Source of the DNA: Prosapia bicincta
Taxonomy: Eukaryota; Arthropoda; Insecta; Hemiptera; Cercopidae
DNA length: 64,000 nt
Assembly (NCBI GenBank): GCA_036971475.1
Contig: JBAIZL010000003.1
Coordinates: 89,965,542-90,029,541 of the forward strand
Reading direction: 5' to 3'
Shown in pieces: positions 27,589 to 41,266 of this stretch. Each line of letters opens with the position of its first letter. Position 1 is the stretch's first letter. The translations under genes were made by a program, and so were the position numbers. The notes under the pieces are model-generated. The model had not been told where the DNA came from. It worked only from the letters and a program-made list of their open reading frames with translations, and made no database searches.

Positions 27589-28269
27589 ATGGAAATATTA
27601 TATAACCTATTCGATTTTCTAGATAGTAACTCAGACGTTAATGTATTTGACTCTGCGAAAGTTGATATTGTTTCTTTATTACCGTTCCCAGCCTCTATTA
27701 TGATTCTGAGGTAAGATGTTATTTTTGTTTTTATTTTTGAGTTGTTTAGGTCTCTTATCACATAGTAATTGAGATTGCTTTGTTTCAGGTCACTGCCAGG
27801 AAAATCATTGTTGAATGCAGCTCTTGTGAGCAAAGCTTGGTATCGAATTTGTCAGAATGATATAGTTCTGCGGAAGAGAATAAGGCGACACATTCGAAAT
27901 GAAAAGAAGTTATATCTTCAAGATGTAATCAGTGTTACGAGGAAAAACATAAATGGAAGGAAGATTCTTGCGCCTATAAATAACACTGAAAGGATAGAAT
28001 ATAATCTAAGGCAAGGTGAGTAGGCAATTATATTAAATTCAGTTTTCTTATGACAAATGTTATGAGACAATAACTAGAGTAATGCTGATTTATATCATTC
28101 ATTTATTGCAGCGTTTAAGGAAGTCAATGGAAGAAGATGTGGAAGAACAAATCCTGGAGTTAGGAAAAAGAAGCGTGTAGAGAAAAACTACAATTTCATT
28201 ACTACAAATCTGAGAAATGTGGAAAAAAGCAAAGGAAACGACATAAAGCTCAAGACTTTTCGTTTGTAA
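27589..28269 (+). CDS. F-box-like protein, array copy 22 (V17/F20 subtype)
   Basis: Exons 27589-27710, 27789-28015, 28112-28269; 168 aa. Alleles V17 F20 A23 L49. A second-generation copy of copy 20, 2,593 bp away, with the same downstream GTAGGTCTAC variant. Confidence 0.85.
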
Positions 28270-28884
28270 TGTTTAAATATGAAATGAATTACAAAAGCTT
28301 GTATTTTTTTATATATTATTTTCATGATATATTATTAAATGTGATGTTAACGAAGTCGACAAATAAATTCGTCTGAAATGTAGTAATGGTAGTTATTACC
28401 CTGTTCCAGTTCCTGTGAATTCAGTATATAAATACAAAAAAATTTATTGATGTTGCAATTTCTAAAAACTAAGACCATATTATAAAAACTCGGAGAAACA
28501 AATTTTTTCAGAATGAACATATATATATTACTTGAAAATAATCTTAGTATTTTACCTAATCACTAATTGCTATATCCATGTCTATAATAAACAGCATTTC
28601 ATGTAGGTCTACCATTAACTGTATGTAATTTGAAAATTAGTAATAAATATTTAAATATGGTATACTAGATTATTATTAAAACACACAAATCTTTTAATTA
28701 ATATGAATTTCTAACATATATCAATATACTAAAAGTTATAAAATACTTAGTTTACAAATATTCATGCAGACAACTTCCTAGGCCACGCCCAACAAGCCGT
28801 CCCACCGGGTGTATAAAAGGGACTGCTACGTAGTATCGTGTATCATTTCCGTTATAAACTTTGTGTGGTGTGCTACAGAGAGAA

Positions 28885-29532
28885 ATGGAAATATTATATA
28901 ACCTATTCGATTTTCTAGATAGTAACTCAGACTTTAATGTATGTGACTCTGCGAAAGTTGATATTGTTTATTTATTACCGTTCCCAGCCTCTATTATGAT
29001 TCTGAGGTAAGATGTTATTTTTGTTTTTATTTTTGAGTTGTTTAGGTCTCTTATCACATAGTAATTGAGATTGCTTTGTTTCAGGTCACTGCCAGGAAAA
29101 TCATTGTTGAATGCAGCTCTTGTGAGCAAAGCTTGGTATCGAATTTGTCAGAATGATATAGTTCTGCGGAAGAGAATAAGGCGACACATTCGAAATGAAA
29201 AGAAGTTATATCTTCAAGATGTAATCAGTGTTACGAGGAAAAACATAAATGGAAGGAAGATTCTTGCGCCTATAAATAACACTGAAAGGATAGAATATAA
29301 TCTAAGGCAAGGTGAGTAGGCAATTATATTAAATTCAGTTTTCTTATGACAAATGTTATGAGACAATAACTAGAGTAATGCTGATTTATATCATTCATTT
29401 ATTGCAGCGTTTAAGGAAGTCAATGGAAGAAGATGTGGAAGAACAAATCCTGGAGTTAGGAAAAAGAAGCGTGTAGAGAAAAACTACAATTTCATTACTA
29501 CAAATCTGAGAAATGTGGAAAAAAGCAAATGA
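28885..29532 (+). CDS. F-box-like protein, array copy 23, premature stop
   Basis: Exons 28885-29006, 29085-29311, 29408-29532. G-to-T at codon 158 (GGA to TGA, 29530-29532) shortens the protein from 168 to 157 aa. It loses the last 11 residues but keeps the F-box and the RKKKRVEK stretch, so it may still work. Alleles F17 C20 A23 Y29 L49. Partner of copy 21 at 2,593 bp. Of the 39 left copies, this is the only one with a stop codon I found. Confidence 0.85.
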
Positions 29533-30180
29533 AACGACATAAAGCTCAAGACTTTTCGTTTGTAATGTTTAAATATGAAATGAATTACAAAAGCTTGTAT
29601 TTTTTTATATATTATTTTCATGGTATATTATTAAATGTGATGTTAACGAATTCGACAAATAAATTCGTCTGAAATGTAGTAATGGTAGTTATTACCCTGT
29701 TCCAGTTCCTGTGAATTCAGTATATAAATACAAAAAAATTTATTGATGTTGCAATTTCTAAAAACTAAGACCATATTATAAAAACTCGGAGAAACAAATT
29801 TTTTCAGAATGAACATATATATATTACTTGAAAATAATCTTAGTATTTTACCTAATCACTAATTGCTATATCCATGTCTATAATAAACAGCATTTCATGT
29901 AGGCCTACCATTAACTGTATGTAATTTGAAAATTAGTAATAAATATTTAAATATGGTATACTAGATTATTATTAAAACACACAAATCTTTTAATTAATAT
30001 GAATTTCTAACATATATCAATATACTAAAAGTTATAAAATACTTAGTTTACAAATATTCATGCAGACAACTTCCTAGGCCACGCCCAACAAGCCCTCCCA
30101 CAGGGTGTATAAAAGGGACTGCTACGTAGTATCGTGTATCATTTCCGTTATAAACTTTGTGTGGTGTGCTACAGAGAGAA

Positions 30181-30863
30181 ATGGAAATATTATATAACCT
30201 ATTCGATTTTCTAGATAGTAACTCAGACTTTAATGTATGTGACTCTACGAAAGTTGATATTGTTTCTTTATTACCGTTCCCAGCCTCTATTATGATTCTG
30301 AGGTAAGATGTTATTTTTGTTTTTATTTTTGAGTTGTTTAGGTCTCTTATCACATAGTAATTGAGATTGCTTTGTTTCAGGTCACTGCCAGGAAAATCAT
30401 TGTTTAATGCAGCTCTTGTGAGCAAAGCTTGGTATCGAATTTGTCAGAATGATATAGTTCTGCGGAAGAGAATAAGGCGACACATTCGAAATGAAAAGAA
30501 GTTATATCTTCAAGATGTAATCAGTGTTACGAGGAAAAACATAAATGGAAGGAAGATTCTTGCGCCTATAAATAACACTGAAAGGATAGAATATAATCTA
30601 AGGCAAGGTGAGTAGGCAATTTCATATGAAATTCAGTTTTCTTATGACAAATGTTATGAGACAATAACTAGAGTAATGCTGATTTATATCATTCATTTAT
30701 TGCAGCGTTTAAGGAAGTCAATGGAAGAAGATGTGGAAGAACAAATCCTGGAGTTAGGAAAAAGAAGCGTGTAGAGAAAAACTACAATTTCATTACTACA
30801 AATCTCAGAAATGTGGAAAAAAGCAAAGGAAACGACATAAAGCTCAAGACTTTTCGTTTGTAA
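30181..30863 (+). CDS. F-box-like protein, array copy 24
   Basis: Exons 30181-30302, 30381-30607, 30706-30863; 168 aa. Alleles F17 C20 T23 F49. The promoter has a private C-to-A just before the TATA box (CCCACAGGGTG). Confidence 0.85.
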
Positions 30864-31483
30864 TGTTTAAATATGAAATGAATTACAAAAGCCTGTATTT
30901 TTTTATATATTATTTTCATGGTATATTATTAAATGTGATGTTAACGAAGTCGACAAATAAATTCGTCTGAAATGTAGTAATGGTAGTTATTACCCTGTTC
31001 CAGTTCCTGTGAATTCAGTATATAAATACAAAACAAATTTATTGATGTTGCAATTTCTAAAAACTAAGACCATATTTCTTATAAAAACTCGGAGAAACAA
31101 ATTTTTTCAGAATGAACATATATATATTACTTGAAAATAATCTTAGTATTTTACCTAATCACTAATTGCTATATCCATGTCTATAATAAACAGCATTTCA
31201 TGTAGGCCTACCATTAACTGTATGTAATTTGAAAATTAGTAATAAATATTTAAATATGGTATACTAGATTATTATTAAAACACACAAATCTTATAATTAA
31301 TATGAATTTCTAACATATATCAATATACTAAAAGTTATAAAATACTTAGTTTACAAATATTCATGCAGACAACTTCCTAGGCCACGCCCAACAAGCCGTC
31401 CCACCGGGTGTATAAAAGGGACTGCTACGTAGTATCGTGTATCATTTCCGTTATAAACTTTGTGTGGTGTGCTACAGAGAGAA

Positions 31484-32166
31484 ATGGAAATATTATATAA
31501 CCTATTCGATTTTCTAGATAGTAACTCAGACTTTAATGTATGTGACTCTGCGAAAGTTGATATTGTTTCTTTATTACCGTTCCCAGCCTCTATTATGATT
31601 CTGAGGTAAGATGTTATTTTTGTTTTTATTTTTGAGTTGTTTTGGTCTCTTATCACATAGTAATTGAGATTGCTTTGTTTCAGGTCACTGCCAGGAAAAT
31701 CATTGTTTAATGCAGCTCTTGTGAGCAAAGCTTGGTATCGAATTTGTCAGAATGATATAGTTCTGCGGAAGAGAATAAGGCGACACATTCGAAATGAAAA
31801 GAAGTTATATCTTCAAGATGTAATCAGTGTTACGAGGAAAAACATAAATGGAAGGAAGATTCTTGCGCCTATAAATAACACTGAAAGGATAGAATATAAT
31901 CTAAGGCAAGGTGAGTAGGCAATTTCATATGAAATTCAGTTTTCTTATGACAAATGTTATGAGATAATAACTAGAGTAATGCTGATTTATATCATTCATT
32001 TATTGCAGCGTTTAAGGAAGTCAATGGAAGAAGATGTGGAAGAACAAATCCTGGAGTTAGGAAAAAGAAGCGTGTAGAGAAAAACTACAATTTCATTACT
32101 ACAAATCTCAGAAATGTGGAAAAAAGCAAAGGAAACGACATAAAGCTCAAGACTTTTCGTTTGTAA
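31484..32166 (+). CDS. F-box-like protein, array copy 25
   Basis: Exons 31484-31605, 31684-31910, 32009-32166; 168 aa. Alleles F17 C20 A23 F49. Private intron changes: GTTTTGGTC in intron 1 and GAGATAATAAC in intron 2; the splice sites are intact. Confidence 0.85.
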
Positions 32167-32782
32167 TGTTGAAATATGAAATGAATTACAAAAGCCTGTA
32201 TTTTTTTATATATTATTTTCATGGTATATTATTAAATGTGATGTTAACGAAGTCGACAAATAAATTCGTCTGAAATGTAGTAATGGTAGTTATTACCCTG
32301 TTCCAGTTCCTGTGAATTCAGTATATAAATACAAAAAATTTATTGATGTTGCAATTTCTAAAAACTAAGACCATATTATAAAAACTCGGAGAACCAAATT
32401 TTTTCAGAATGAACATATATATATATTACTTGAAAATAATCTTAGTATTTTACCTAATCTCTAATTGCTATATCCATGTCTATAATAAACAGCATTTCAT
32501 GTAGGCCTACCATTAACTGTATGTAATTTGAAAATTAGTAATAAATATTTAAATATGGTATACTAGATTATTATTAAAACACACAAATCTTTTAATTAAT
32601 ATGAATTTCTAACATATATCAATATACTAAAAGTTATAAAATACTTAGTTTACAAATATTCATGCAGACAACTTCCTAGGCCACGCCCAACAAGCCCTCC
32701 CACCGGGTGTATAAAAGGGACTGCTACGTAGTATCGTGTATCATTTCCGTTATAAACTTTGTGTGGTGTGCTACAGAGAGAA

Positions 32783-33465
32783 ATGGAAATATTATATAAC
32801 CTATTCGATTTTCTAGATAGTAACTCAGACTTTAATGTATGTGACTCTGCGAAAGTTGATATTGTTTCTTTATTACCGTTCCCAGCCTCTATTATGATTC
32901 TGAGGTAAGATGTTATTTTTGTTTTTATTTTTGAGTTGTTTAGGTCTCTTATCACATAGTAATTGAGAATGCTTTGTTTCAGGTCACTGCCAGGAAAATC
33001 ATTGTTGAATGCAGCTCTTGTGAGCAAAGCTTGGTATCGAATTTGTCAGAATGATATAGTTCTGCGGAAGAGAATAAGGCGACACATTCGAAATGAAAAG
33101 AAGTTATATCTTCAAGATGTAATCAGTGTTACGAGGAAAAACATAAATGGAAGGAAGATTCTTGCGCCTATAAATAACACTGAAAGGATAGAATATAATC
33201 TAAGGCAAGGTGAGTAGGCAATTTCATATGAAATTCAGTTTTCTTATGACAAATGTTATGAGACAATAACTAGAGTAATGCTGATTTATATCATTCATTT
33301 ATTGCAGCGTTTAAGGAAGTCAATGGAAGAAGATGTGGAAGAACAAATCCTGGAGTTAGGAAAAAGAAGCGTGTAGAGAAAAACTACAATTTCATTACTA
33401 CAAATCTCAGAAATGTGGAAAAAAGCAAAGGAAACGACATAAAGCTCAAGACTTTTCGTTTGTAA
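32783..33465 (+). CDS. F-box-like protein, array copy 26
   Basis: Exons 32783-32904, 32983-33209, 33308-33465; 168 aa. Alleles F17 C20 A23 L49 combined with the 98-bp intron 2, which is unusual because L49 usually goes with the 96-bp form. This looks like a recombinant between two subtypes. Intron 1 has a private T-to-A near its acceptor (GAGAATGCTT). Confidence 0.85.
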
Positions 33466-34080
33466 TGTTTAAATATGAAATGAATTACAAAAGCTTGTAT
33501 TTTTTTATATATTTTTTTCATGGTATATTATTAAATGTGATGTTAACGAAGTCGACAAATAAATTCGTCTGAAATGTAGTAATGGTAGTTATTACCCTGT
33601 TCCAGTTCCTGTGAATTCAGTATATAAATACAAAAAAATTTATTGATGTTGCAATTTCTAAAAACTAAGACCATATTATAAAAACTCGGAGAACCAAATT
33701 TTTTCAGAATGAACATATATATATTACTTGAAAATAATCTTAGTATTTTACCTAATCACTAATTGCTATATCCATGTCTATAATAAACAGCATTTCATGT
33801 AGGCCTACCATTAACTGTATGTAATTTGAAAATTAGTAATAAATATTTAAATATGGTATACTAGATTATTATTAAAACACACAAATCTTATAATTAATAT
33901 GAATTTCTAACATATATCAATATACTAAAAGTTATAAAATACTTAGTTTACAAATATTCATGCAGACAACTTCCTAGGCCACGCCCAACAAGCCGTCCCA
34001 CCGGGTGTATAAAAGGGACTGCTACGTAGTATCGTGTATCATTTCCGTTATAAACTTTGTGTGGTGTGCTACAGAGAGAA

Positions 34081-34761
34081 ATGGAAATATTATATAACCT
34101 ATTCGATTTTCTAGATAGTAACTCAGACTTTAATGTATGTGACTCTGCGAAAGTTGATATTGTTTCTTTATTACCGTTCCCAGCCTTTATTATGATTCTG
34201 AGGTAAGATGTTATTTTTGTTTTTATTTTTGAGTTGTTTAGGTCTCTTATCACATAGTAATTGAGATTGCTTTGTTTCAGGTCACTGCCAGGAAAATCAT
34301 TGTTTAATGCAGCTCTTGTGAGCAAAGCTTGGTATCGAATTTGTCAGAATGATATAGTTCTGCGGAAGAGAATAAGGCGACACATTCGAAATGAAAAGAA
34401 GTTATATCTTCAAGATGTAATCAGTGTTACGAGGAAAAACATAAATGGAAGGAAGATTCTTGCGCCTATAAATAACACTGAAAGGATAGAATATAATCTA
34501 AGGCAAGGTGAGTAGGCAATTATATTAAATTCAGTTTTCTTATGACAAATGTTATGAGACAATAACTAGAGTAATGCTGATTTATATCATTCATTTATTG
34601 CAGCGTTTAAGGAAGTCAATGGAAGAAGATGTGGAAGAAAAAATCCTGGAGTTAGGAAAAAGAAGCGTGTAGAGAAAAACTACAATTTCATTACTACAAA
34701 TCTGAGAAATGTGGAAAAAAGCAAAGGAAACGACATAAAGCTCAAGACTTTTCGTTTGTAA
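34081..34761 (+). CDS. F-box-like protein, array copy 27
   Basis: Exons 34081-34202, 34281-34507, 34604-34761; 168 aa. Alleles F17 C20 A23 F36 F49, with the 96-bp intron 2, the reverse of the usual linkage, so probably recombinant. A private C-to-A in exon 3 gives T129K. Confidence 0.85.
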
Positions 34762-35381
34762 TGTTTAAATATGAAATGAATTACAAAAGCCTGTATTTTT
34801 TTATATATTATTTTCATGGTATATTATTAAATGTGATGTTAACGAAGTCGACAAATAAATTCGTCTGAAATGTAGTAATGGTAGTTATTACCCTGTTCCA
34901 GTTCCTGTGAATTCAGTATATAAATACAAAAAAAATTTATTGATGTTGCAATTTCTAAAAACTAAGACCATATTTCTAATAAAAACTCGGAGAAACAAAT
35001 TTTTTCAGAATGAACATATATATATTACTTGAAAATAATCTTAGTATTTTACCTAATCACTAATTGCTATATCCATGTCTATAATAAACAGCATTTCATG
35101 TAGGCCTACCATTAGCTGTATGTAATTTGAAAATTAGTAATAAATATTTAAATATGGTATACTAGATTATTATTAAAACACACAAATCTTTTAATTAATA
35201 TGAATTTCTAACATATATCAATATACTAAAAGTTATAAAATACTTAGTTTACAAATATTCATGCAGACAACTTCCTAGGCCACGCCCAACAAGCCCTCCC
35301 ACCGGGTGTATAAAAGGGACTGCTACGTAGTATCGTGTATCATTTCCGTTATAAACTTTGTGTGGTGTGCTACAGAGAGAA

Positions 35382-36062
35382 ATGGAAATATTATATAACC
35401 TATTCGATTTTCTAGATAGTAACTCAGACTTTAATGTATGTGACTCTACGAAAGTTGATATTGTTTCTTTATTACCGTTCCCAGCCTCTATTATGATTCT
35501 GAGGTAAGATGTTATTTTTGTTTTTATTTTTGAGTTGTTTAGGTCTCTTATCACATAGTAATTGAGATTGCTTTGTTTCAGGTCACTGCCAGGAAAATCA
35601 TTGTTTAATGCAGCTCTTGTGAGCAAAGCTTGGTATCGAATTTGTCAGAATGATATAGTTCTGCGGAAGAGAATAAGGCGACACATTCGAAATGAAAAGA
35701 AGTTATATCTTCAAGATGTAATCAGTGTTACGAGGAAAAACATAAATGGAAGGAAGATTCTTGCGCCTATAAATAACACTGAAAGGATAGAATATAATCT
35801 AAGGCAAGGTGAGTAGGCAATTATATTAAATTCAGTTTTCTTATGACAAATGTTATGAGACAATAACTAGAGTAATGCTGATTTATATCATTCATTTATT
35901 GCAGCGTTTAAGGAAGTCAATGGAAGAAGATGTGGAAGAACAAATCCTGGAGTTAGGAAAAAGAAGCGTGTAGAGAAAAACTACAATTTCATTACTACAA
36001 ATCTGAGAAATGTGGAAAAAAGCAAAGGAAACGACATAAAGCTCAAGACTTTTCGTTTGTAA
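35382..36062 (+). CDS. F-box-like protein, array copy 28
   Basis: Exons 35382-35503, 35582-35808, 35905-36062; 168 aa. Alleles F17 C20 T23 F49 with the 96-bp intron 2. The upstream spacer has the ATTAGCTG variant shared with copies 30 and 35. Confidence 0.85.
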
Positions 36063-36678
36063 TGTTTAAATATGAAATGAATTACAAAAGCCTGTATTTT
36101 TTTATATATTATTTTCATGGTATATTATTAAATGTGATGTTAACGAAGTCGACAAATAAATTCGTCTGAAATGTAGTAATGGTAGTTATTACCCTGTTCC
36201 AGTTCCTGTGAATTCAGTATATAAATACAAAACAAATTTATTGATGTTGCAATTTCTAAAAACTAAGACCATATTATAAAAACTCGGAGAAACAAATTTT
36301 TTCAGAATGAACATATATATATTACTTGAAAATAATCTTAGTATTTTACCTAATCACTAATTGCTATATCCATGTCTATAATAAACAGCATTTCATGTAG
36401 GCCTACCATTAACTGTATGTAATTTGAAAATTAGTAATAAATATTTAAATATGGTATACTAGATTATTATTAAAACACACAAATCTTTTAATTAATATGA
36501 ATTTCTAACATATATCAATATACTAAAAGTTATAAAATACTTAGTTTACAAATATTCATGCAGACAACGTCCTAGGCCACGCCCAACAAGCCCTCCCACC
36601 GGGTGTATAAAAGGGACTGCTACGTAGTATCGTGTATCATTTCCGTTATAAACTTTGTGTGGTGTGCTACAGAGAGAA

Positions 36679-37361
36679 ATGGAAATATTATATAACCTAT
36701 TCGATTTTCTAGATAGTAACTCAGACTTTAATGTATGTGACTCTACGAAAGTTGATATTGTTTCTTTATTACCGTTCCCAGCCTCTATTATGATTCTGAG
36801 GTAAGATGTTATTTTTGTTTTTATTTTTGAGTTGTTTAGGTCTCTTATCACATAGTAATTGAGATTGCTTTGTTTCAGGTCACTGCCAGGAAAATCATTG
36901 TTTAATGCAGCTCTTGTGAGCAAAGCTTGGTATCGAATTTGTCAGAATGATATAGTTCTGCGGAAGAGAATAAGGCGACACATTCGAAATGAAAAGAAGT
37001 TATATCTTCAAGATGTAATCAGTGTTACGAGGAAAAACATAAATGGAAGGAAGATTCTTGCGCCTATAAATAACACTGAAAGGATAGAATATAATCTAAG
37101 GCAAGGTGAGTAGGCAATTTCATATGAAATTCAGTTTTCTTATGACAAATGTTATGAGACAATAACTAGAGTAATGCTGATTTATATCATTCATTTATTG
37201 CAGCGTTTAAGGAAGTCAATGGAAGAAGATGTGGAAGAACAAATCCTGGAGTTAGGAAAAAGAAGCGTGTAGAGAAAAACTACAATTTCATTACTACAAA
37301 TCTGAGAAATGTGGAAAAAAGCAAAGGAAACGACATAAAGCTCAAGACTTTTCGTTTGTAA
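36679..37361 (+). CDS. F-box-like protein, array copy 29
   Basis: Exons 36679-36800, 36879-37105, 37204-37361; 168 aa. Alleles F17 C20 T23 F49; the upstream GACAACGTCC variant is shared with copies 7, 16 and 31. Confidence 0.85.
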
Positions 37362-37981
37362 TGTTTAAATATGAAATGAATTACAAAAGCCTGTATTTTT
37401 TTATATATTATTTTCATGGTATATTATTAAATGTGATGTTAACGAAGTCGACAAATAAATTCGTCTGAAATGTAGTAATGGTAGTTATTACCCTGTTCCA
37501 GTTCCTGTGAATTCAGTATATAAATACAAAAAAAATTTATTGATGTTGCAATTTCTAAAAACTAAGACCATATTTCTAATAAAAACTCGGAGAAACAAAT
37601 TTTTTCAGAATGAACATATATATATTACTTGAAAATAATCTTAGTATTTTACCTAATCACTAATTGCTATATCCATGTCTATAATAAACAGCATTTCATG
37701 TAGGCCTACCATTAGCTGTATGTAATTTGAAAATTAGTAATAAATATTTAAATATGGTATACTAGATTATTATTAAAACACACAAATCTTTTAATTAATA
37801 TGAATTTCTAACATATATCAATATACTAAAAGTTATAAAATACTTAGTTTACAAATATTCATGCAGACAACTTCCTAGGCCACGCCCAACAAGCCCTCCC
37901 ACCGGGTGTATAAAAGGGACTGCTACGTAGTATCGTGTATCATTTCCGTTATAAACTTTGTGTGGTGTGCTACAGAGAGAA

Positions 37982-38664
37982 ATGGAAATATTATATAACC
38001 TATTCGATTTTCTAGATAGTAACTCAGACTTTAATGTATGTGACTCTACGAAAGTTGATATTGTTTCTTTATTACCGTTCCCAGCCTCTATTATGATTCT
38101 GAGGTAAGATGTTATTTTTGTTTTTATTTTTGAGTTGTTTAGGTCTCTTATCACATAGTAATTGAGATTGCTTTGTTTCAGGTCACTGCCAGGAAAATCA
38201 TTGTTTAATGCAGCTCTTGTGAGCAAAGCTTGGTATCGAATTTGTCAGAATGATATAGTTCTGCGGAAGAGAATAAGGCGACACATTCGAAATGAAAAGA
38301 AGTTATATCTTCAAGATGTAATCAGTGTTACGAGGAAAAACATAAATGGAAGGAAGATTCTTGCGCCTATAAATAACACTGAAAGGATAGAATATAATCT
38401 AAGGCAAGGTGAGTAGGCAATTTCATATGAAATTCAGTTTTCTTATGACAAATGTTATGAGACAATAACTAGAGTAATGCTGATTTATATCATTCATTTA
38501 TTGCAGCGTTTAAGGAAGTCAATGGAAGAAGATGTGGAAGAACAAATCCTGGAGTTAGGAAAAAGAAGCGTGTAGAGAAAAACTACAATTTCATTACTAC
38601 AAATCTGAGAAATGTGGAAAAAAGCAAAGGAAACGACATAAAGCTCAAGACTTTTCGTTTGTAA
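37982..38664 (+). CDS. F-box-like protein, array copy 30
   Basis: Exons 37982-38103, 38182-38408, 38507-38664; 168 aa. Alleles F17 C20 T23 F49; intron 2 is 98 bp. With copy 31 it repeats the copy 28-29 pair at about 2,600 bp. Confidence 0.85.
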
Positions 38665-39280
38665 TGTTTAAATATGAAATGAATTACAAAAGCCTGTATT
38701 TTTTTATATATTATTTTCATGGTATATTATTAAATGTGATGTTAACGAAGTCGACAAATAAATTCGTCTGAAATGTAGTAATGGTAGTTATTACCCTGTT
38801 CCAGTTCCTGTGAATTCAGTATATAAATACAAAACAAATTTATTGATGTTGCAATTTCTAAAAACTAAGACCATATTATAAAAACTCGGAGAAACAAATT
38901 TTTTCAGAATGAACATATATATATTACTTGAAAATAATCTTAGTATTTTACCTAATCACTAATTGCTATATCCATGTCTATAATAAACAGCATTTCATGT
39001 AGGCCTACCATTAACTGTATGTAATTTGAAAATTAGTAATAAATATTTAAATATGGTATACTAGATTATTATTAAAACACACAAATCTTTTAATTAATAT
39101 GAATTTCTAACATATATCAATATACTAAAAGTTATAAAATACTTAGTTTACAAATATTCATGCAGACAACGTCCTAGGCCACGCCCAACAAGCCCTCCCA
39201 CCGGGTGTATAAAAGGGACTGCTACGTAGTATCGTGTATCATTTCCGTTATAAACTTTGTGTGGTGTGCTACAGAGAGAA

Positions 39281-39963
39281 ATGGAAATATTATATAACCT
39301 ATTCGATTTTCTAGATAGTAACTCAGACTTTAATGTATGTGACTCTACGAAAGTTGATATTGTTTCTTTATTACCGTTCCCAGCCTCTATTATGATTCTG
39401 AGGTAAGATGTTATTTTTGTTTTTATTTTTGAGTTGTTTAGGTCTCTTATCACATAGTAATTGAGATTGCTTTGTTTCAGGTCACTGCCAGGAAAATCAT
39501 TGTTTAATGCAGCTCTTGTGAGCAAAGCTTGGTATCGAATTTGTCAGAATGATATAGTTCTGCGGAAGAGAATAAGGCGACACATTCGAAATGAAAAGAA
39601 GTTATATCTTCAAGATGTAATCAGTGTTACGAGGAAAAACATAAATGGAAGGAAGATTCTTGCGCCTATAAATAACACTGAAAGGATAGAATATAATCTA
39701 AGGCAAGGTGAGTAGGCAATTTCATATGAAATTCAGTTTTCTTATGACAAATGTTATGAGACAATAACTAGAGTAATGCTGATTTATATCATTCATTTAT
39801 TGCAGCGTTTAAGGAAGTCAATGGAAGAAGATGTGGAAGAACAAATCCTGGAGTTAGGAAAAAGAAGCGTGTAGAGAAAAACTACAATTTCATTACTACA
39901 AATCTCAGAAATGTGGAAAAAAGCAAAGGAAACGACATAAAGCTCAAGACTTTTCGTTTGTAA
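39281..39963 (+). CDS. F-box-like protein, array copy 31
   Basis: Exons 39281-39402, 39481-39707, 39806-39963; 168 aa. Alleles F17 C20 T23 F49; upstream GACAACGTCC variant. Exon 3 has the silent CTC at codon 150, and TGAAATATG follows the stop as in copies 3, 7, 12, 16 and 34. Confidence 0.85.
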
Positions 39964-40583
39964 TGTTGAAATATGAAATGAATTACAAAAGCCTGTATTT
40001 TTTTATATATTATTTTCATGGTATATTATTAAATGTGATGTTAACGAAGTCGACAAATAAATTCGTCTGAAATGTAGTAATGGTAGTTATTACCCTGTTC
40101 CAGTTCCTGTGAATTCAGTATATAAATACAAAACAAATTTATTGATGTTGCAATTTCTAAAAACTAAGACCATATTTCTTATAAAAACTCGGAGAAACAA
40201 ATTTTTTCAGAATGAACATATATATATTACTTGAAAATAATCTTAGTATTTTACCTAATCACTAATTGCTATATCCATGTCTATAATAAACAGCATTTCA
40301 TGTAGGCCTACCATTAACTGTATGTAATTTGAAAATTAGTAATAAATATTTAAATATGGTATACTAGATTATTATTAAAACACACAAATCTTATAATTAA
40401 TATGAATTTCTAACATATATCAATATACTAAAAGTTATAAAATACTTAGTTTACAAATATTCATGCAGACAACTTCCTAGGCCACGCCCAACAAGCCGTC
40501 CCACCGGGTGTATAAAAGGGACTGCTACGTAGTATCGTGTATCATTTCCGTTATAAACTTTGTGTGGTGTGCTACAGAGAGAA

Positions 40584-41266
40584 ATGGAAATATTATATAA
40601 CCTATTCGATTTTCTAGATAGTAACTCAGACTTTAATGTATGTGACTCTGCGAAAGTTGATATTGTTTCTTTATTACCGTTCCCAGCCTCTATTATGATT
40701 CTGAGGTAAGATGTTATTTTTGTTTTTATTTTTGAGTTGTTTAGGTCTCTTATCACATAGTAATTGAGATTGCTTTGTTTCAGGTCACTGCCAGGAAAAT
40801 CATTGTTTAATGCAGCTCTTGTGAGCAAAGCTTGGTATCGAATTTGTCAGAATGATATAGTTCTGCGGAAGAGAATAAGGCGACACATTCGAAATGAAAA
40901 GAAGTTATATCTTCAAGATGTAATCAGTGTTACGAGGAAAAACATAAATGGAAGGAAGATTCTTGCGCCTATAAATAACACTGAAAGGATAGAATATAAT
41001 CTAAGGCAAGGTGAGTAGGCAATTTCATATGAAATTCAGTTTTCTTATGACAAATGTTATGAGACAATAACTAGAGTAATGCTGATTTATATCATTCATT
41101 TATTGCAGCGTTTAAGGAAGTCAATGGAAGAAGATGTGGAAGAACAAATCCTGGAGTTAGGAAAAAGAAGCGTGTAGAGAAAAACTACAATTTCATTACT
41201 ACAAATCTGAGAAATGTGGAAAAAAGCAAAGGAAACGACATAAAACTCAAGACTTTTCGTTTGTAA
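40584..41266 (+). CDS. F-box-like protein, array copy 32
   Basis: Exons 40584-40705, 40784-41010, 41109-41266; 168 aa. Alleles F17 C20 A23 F49. Silent AAA at codon 162, shared with copies 35, 36 and 39. Confidence 0.85.
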
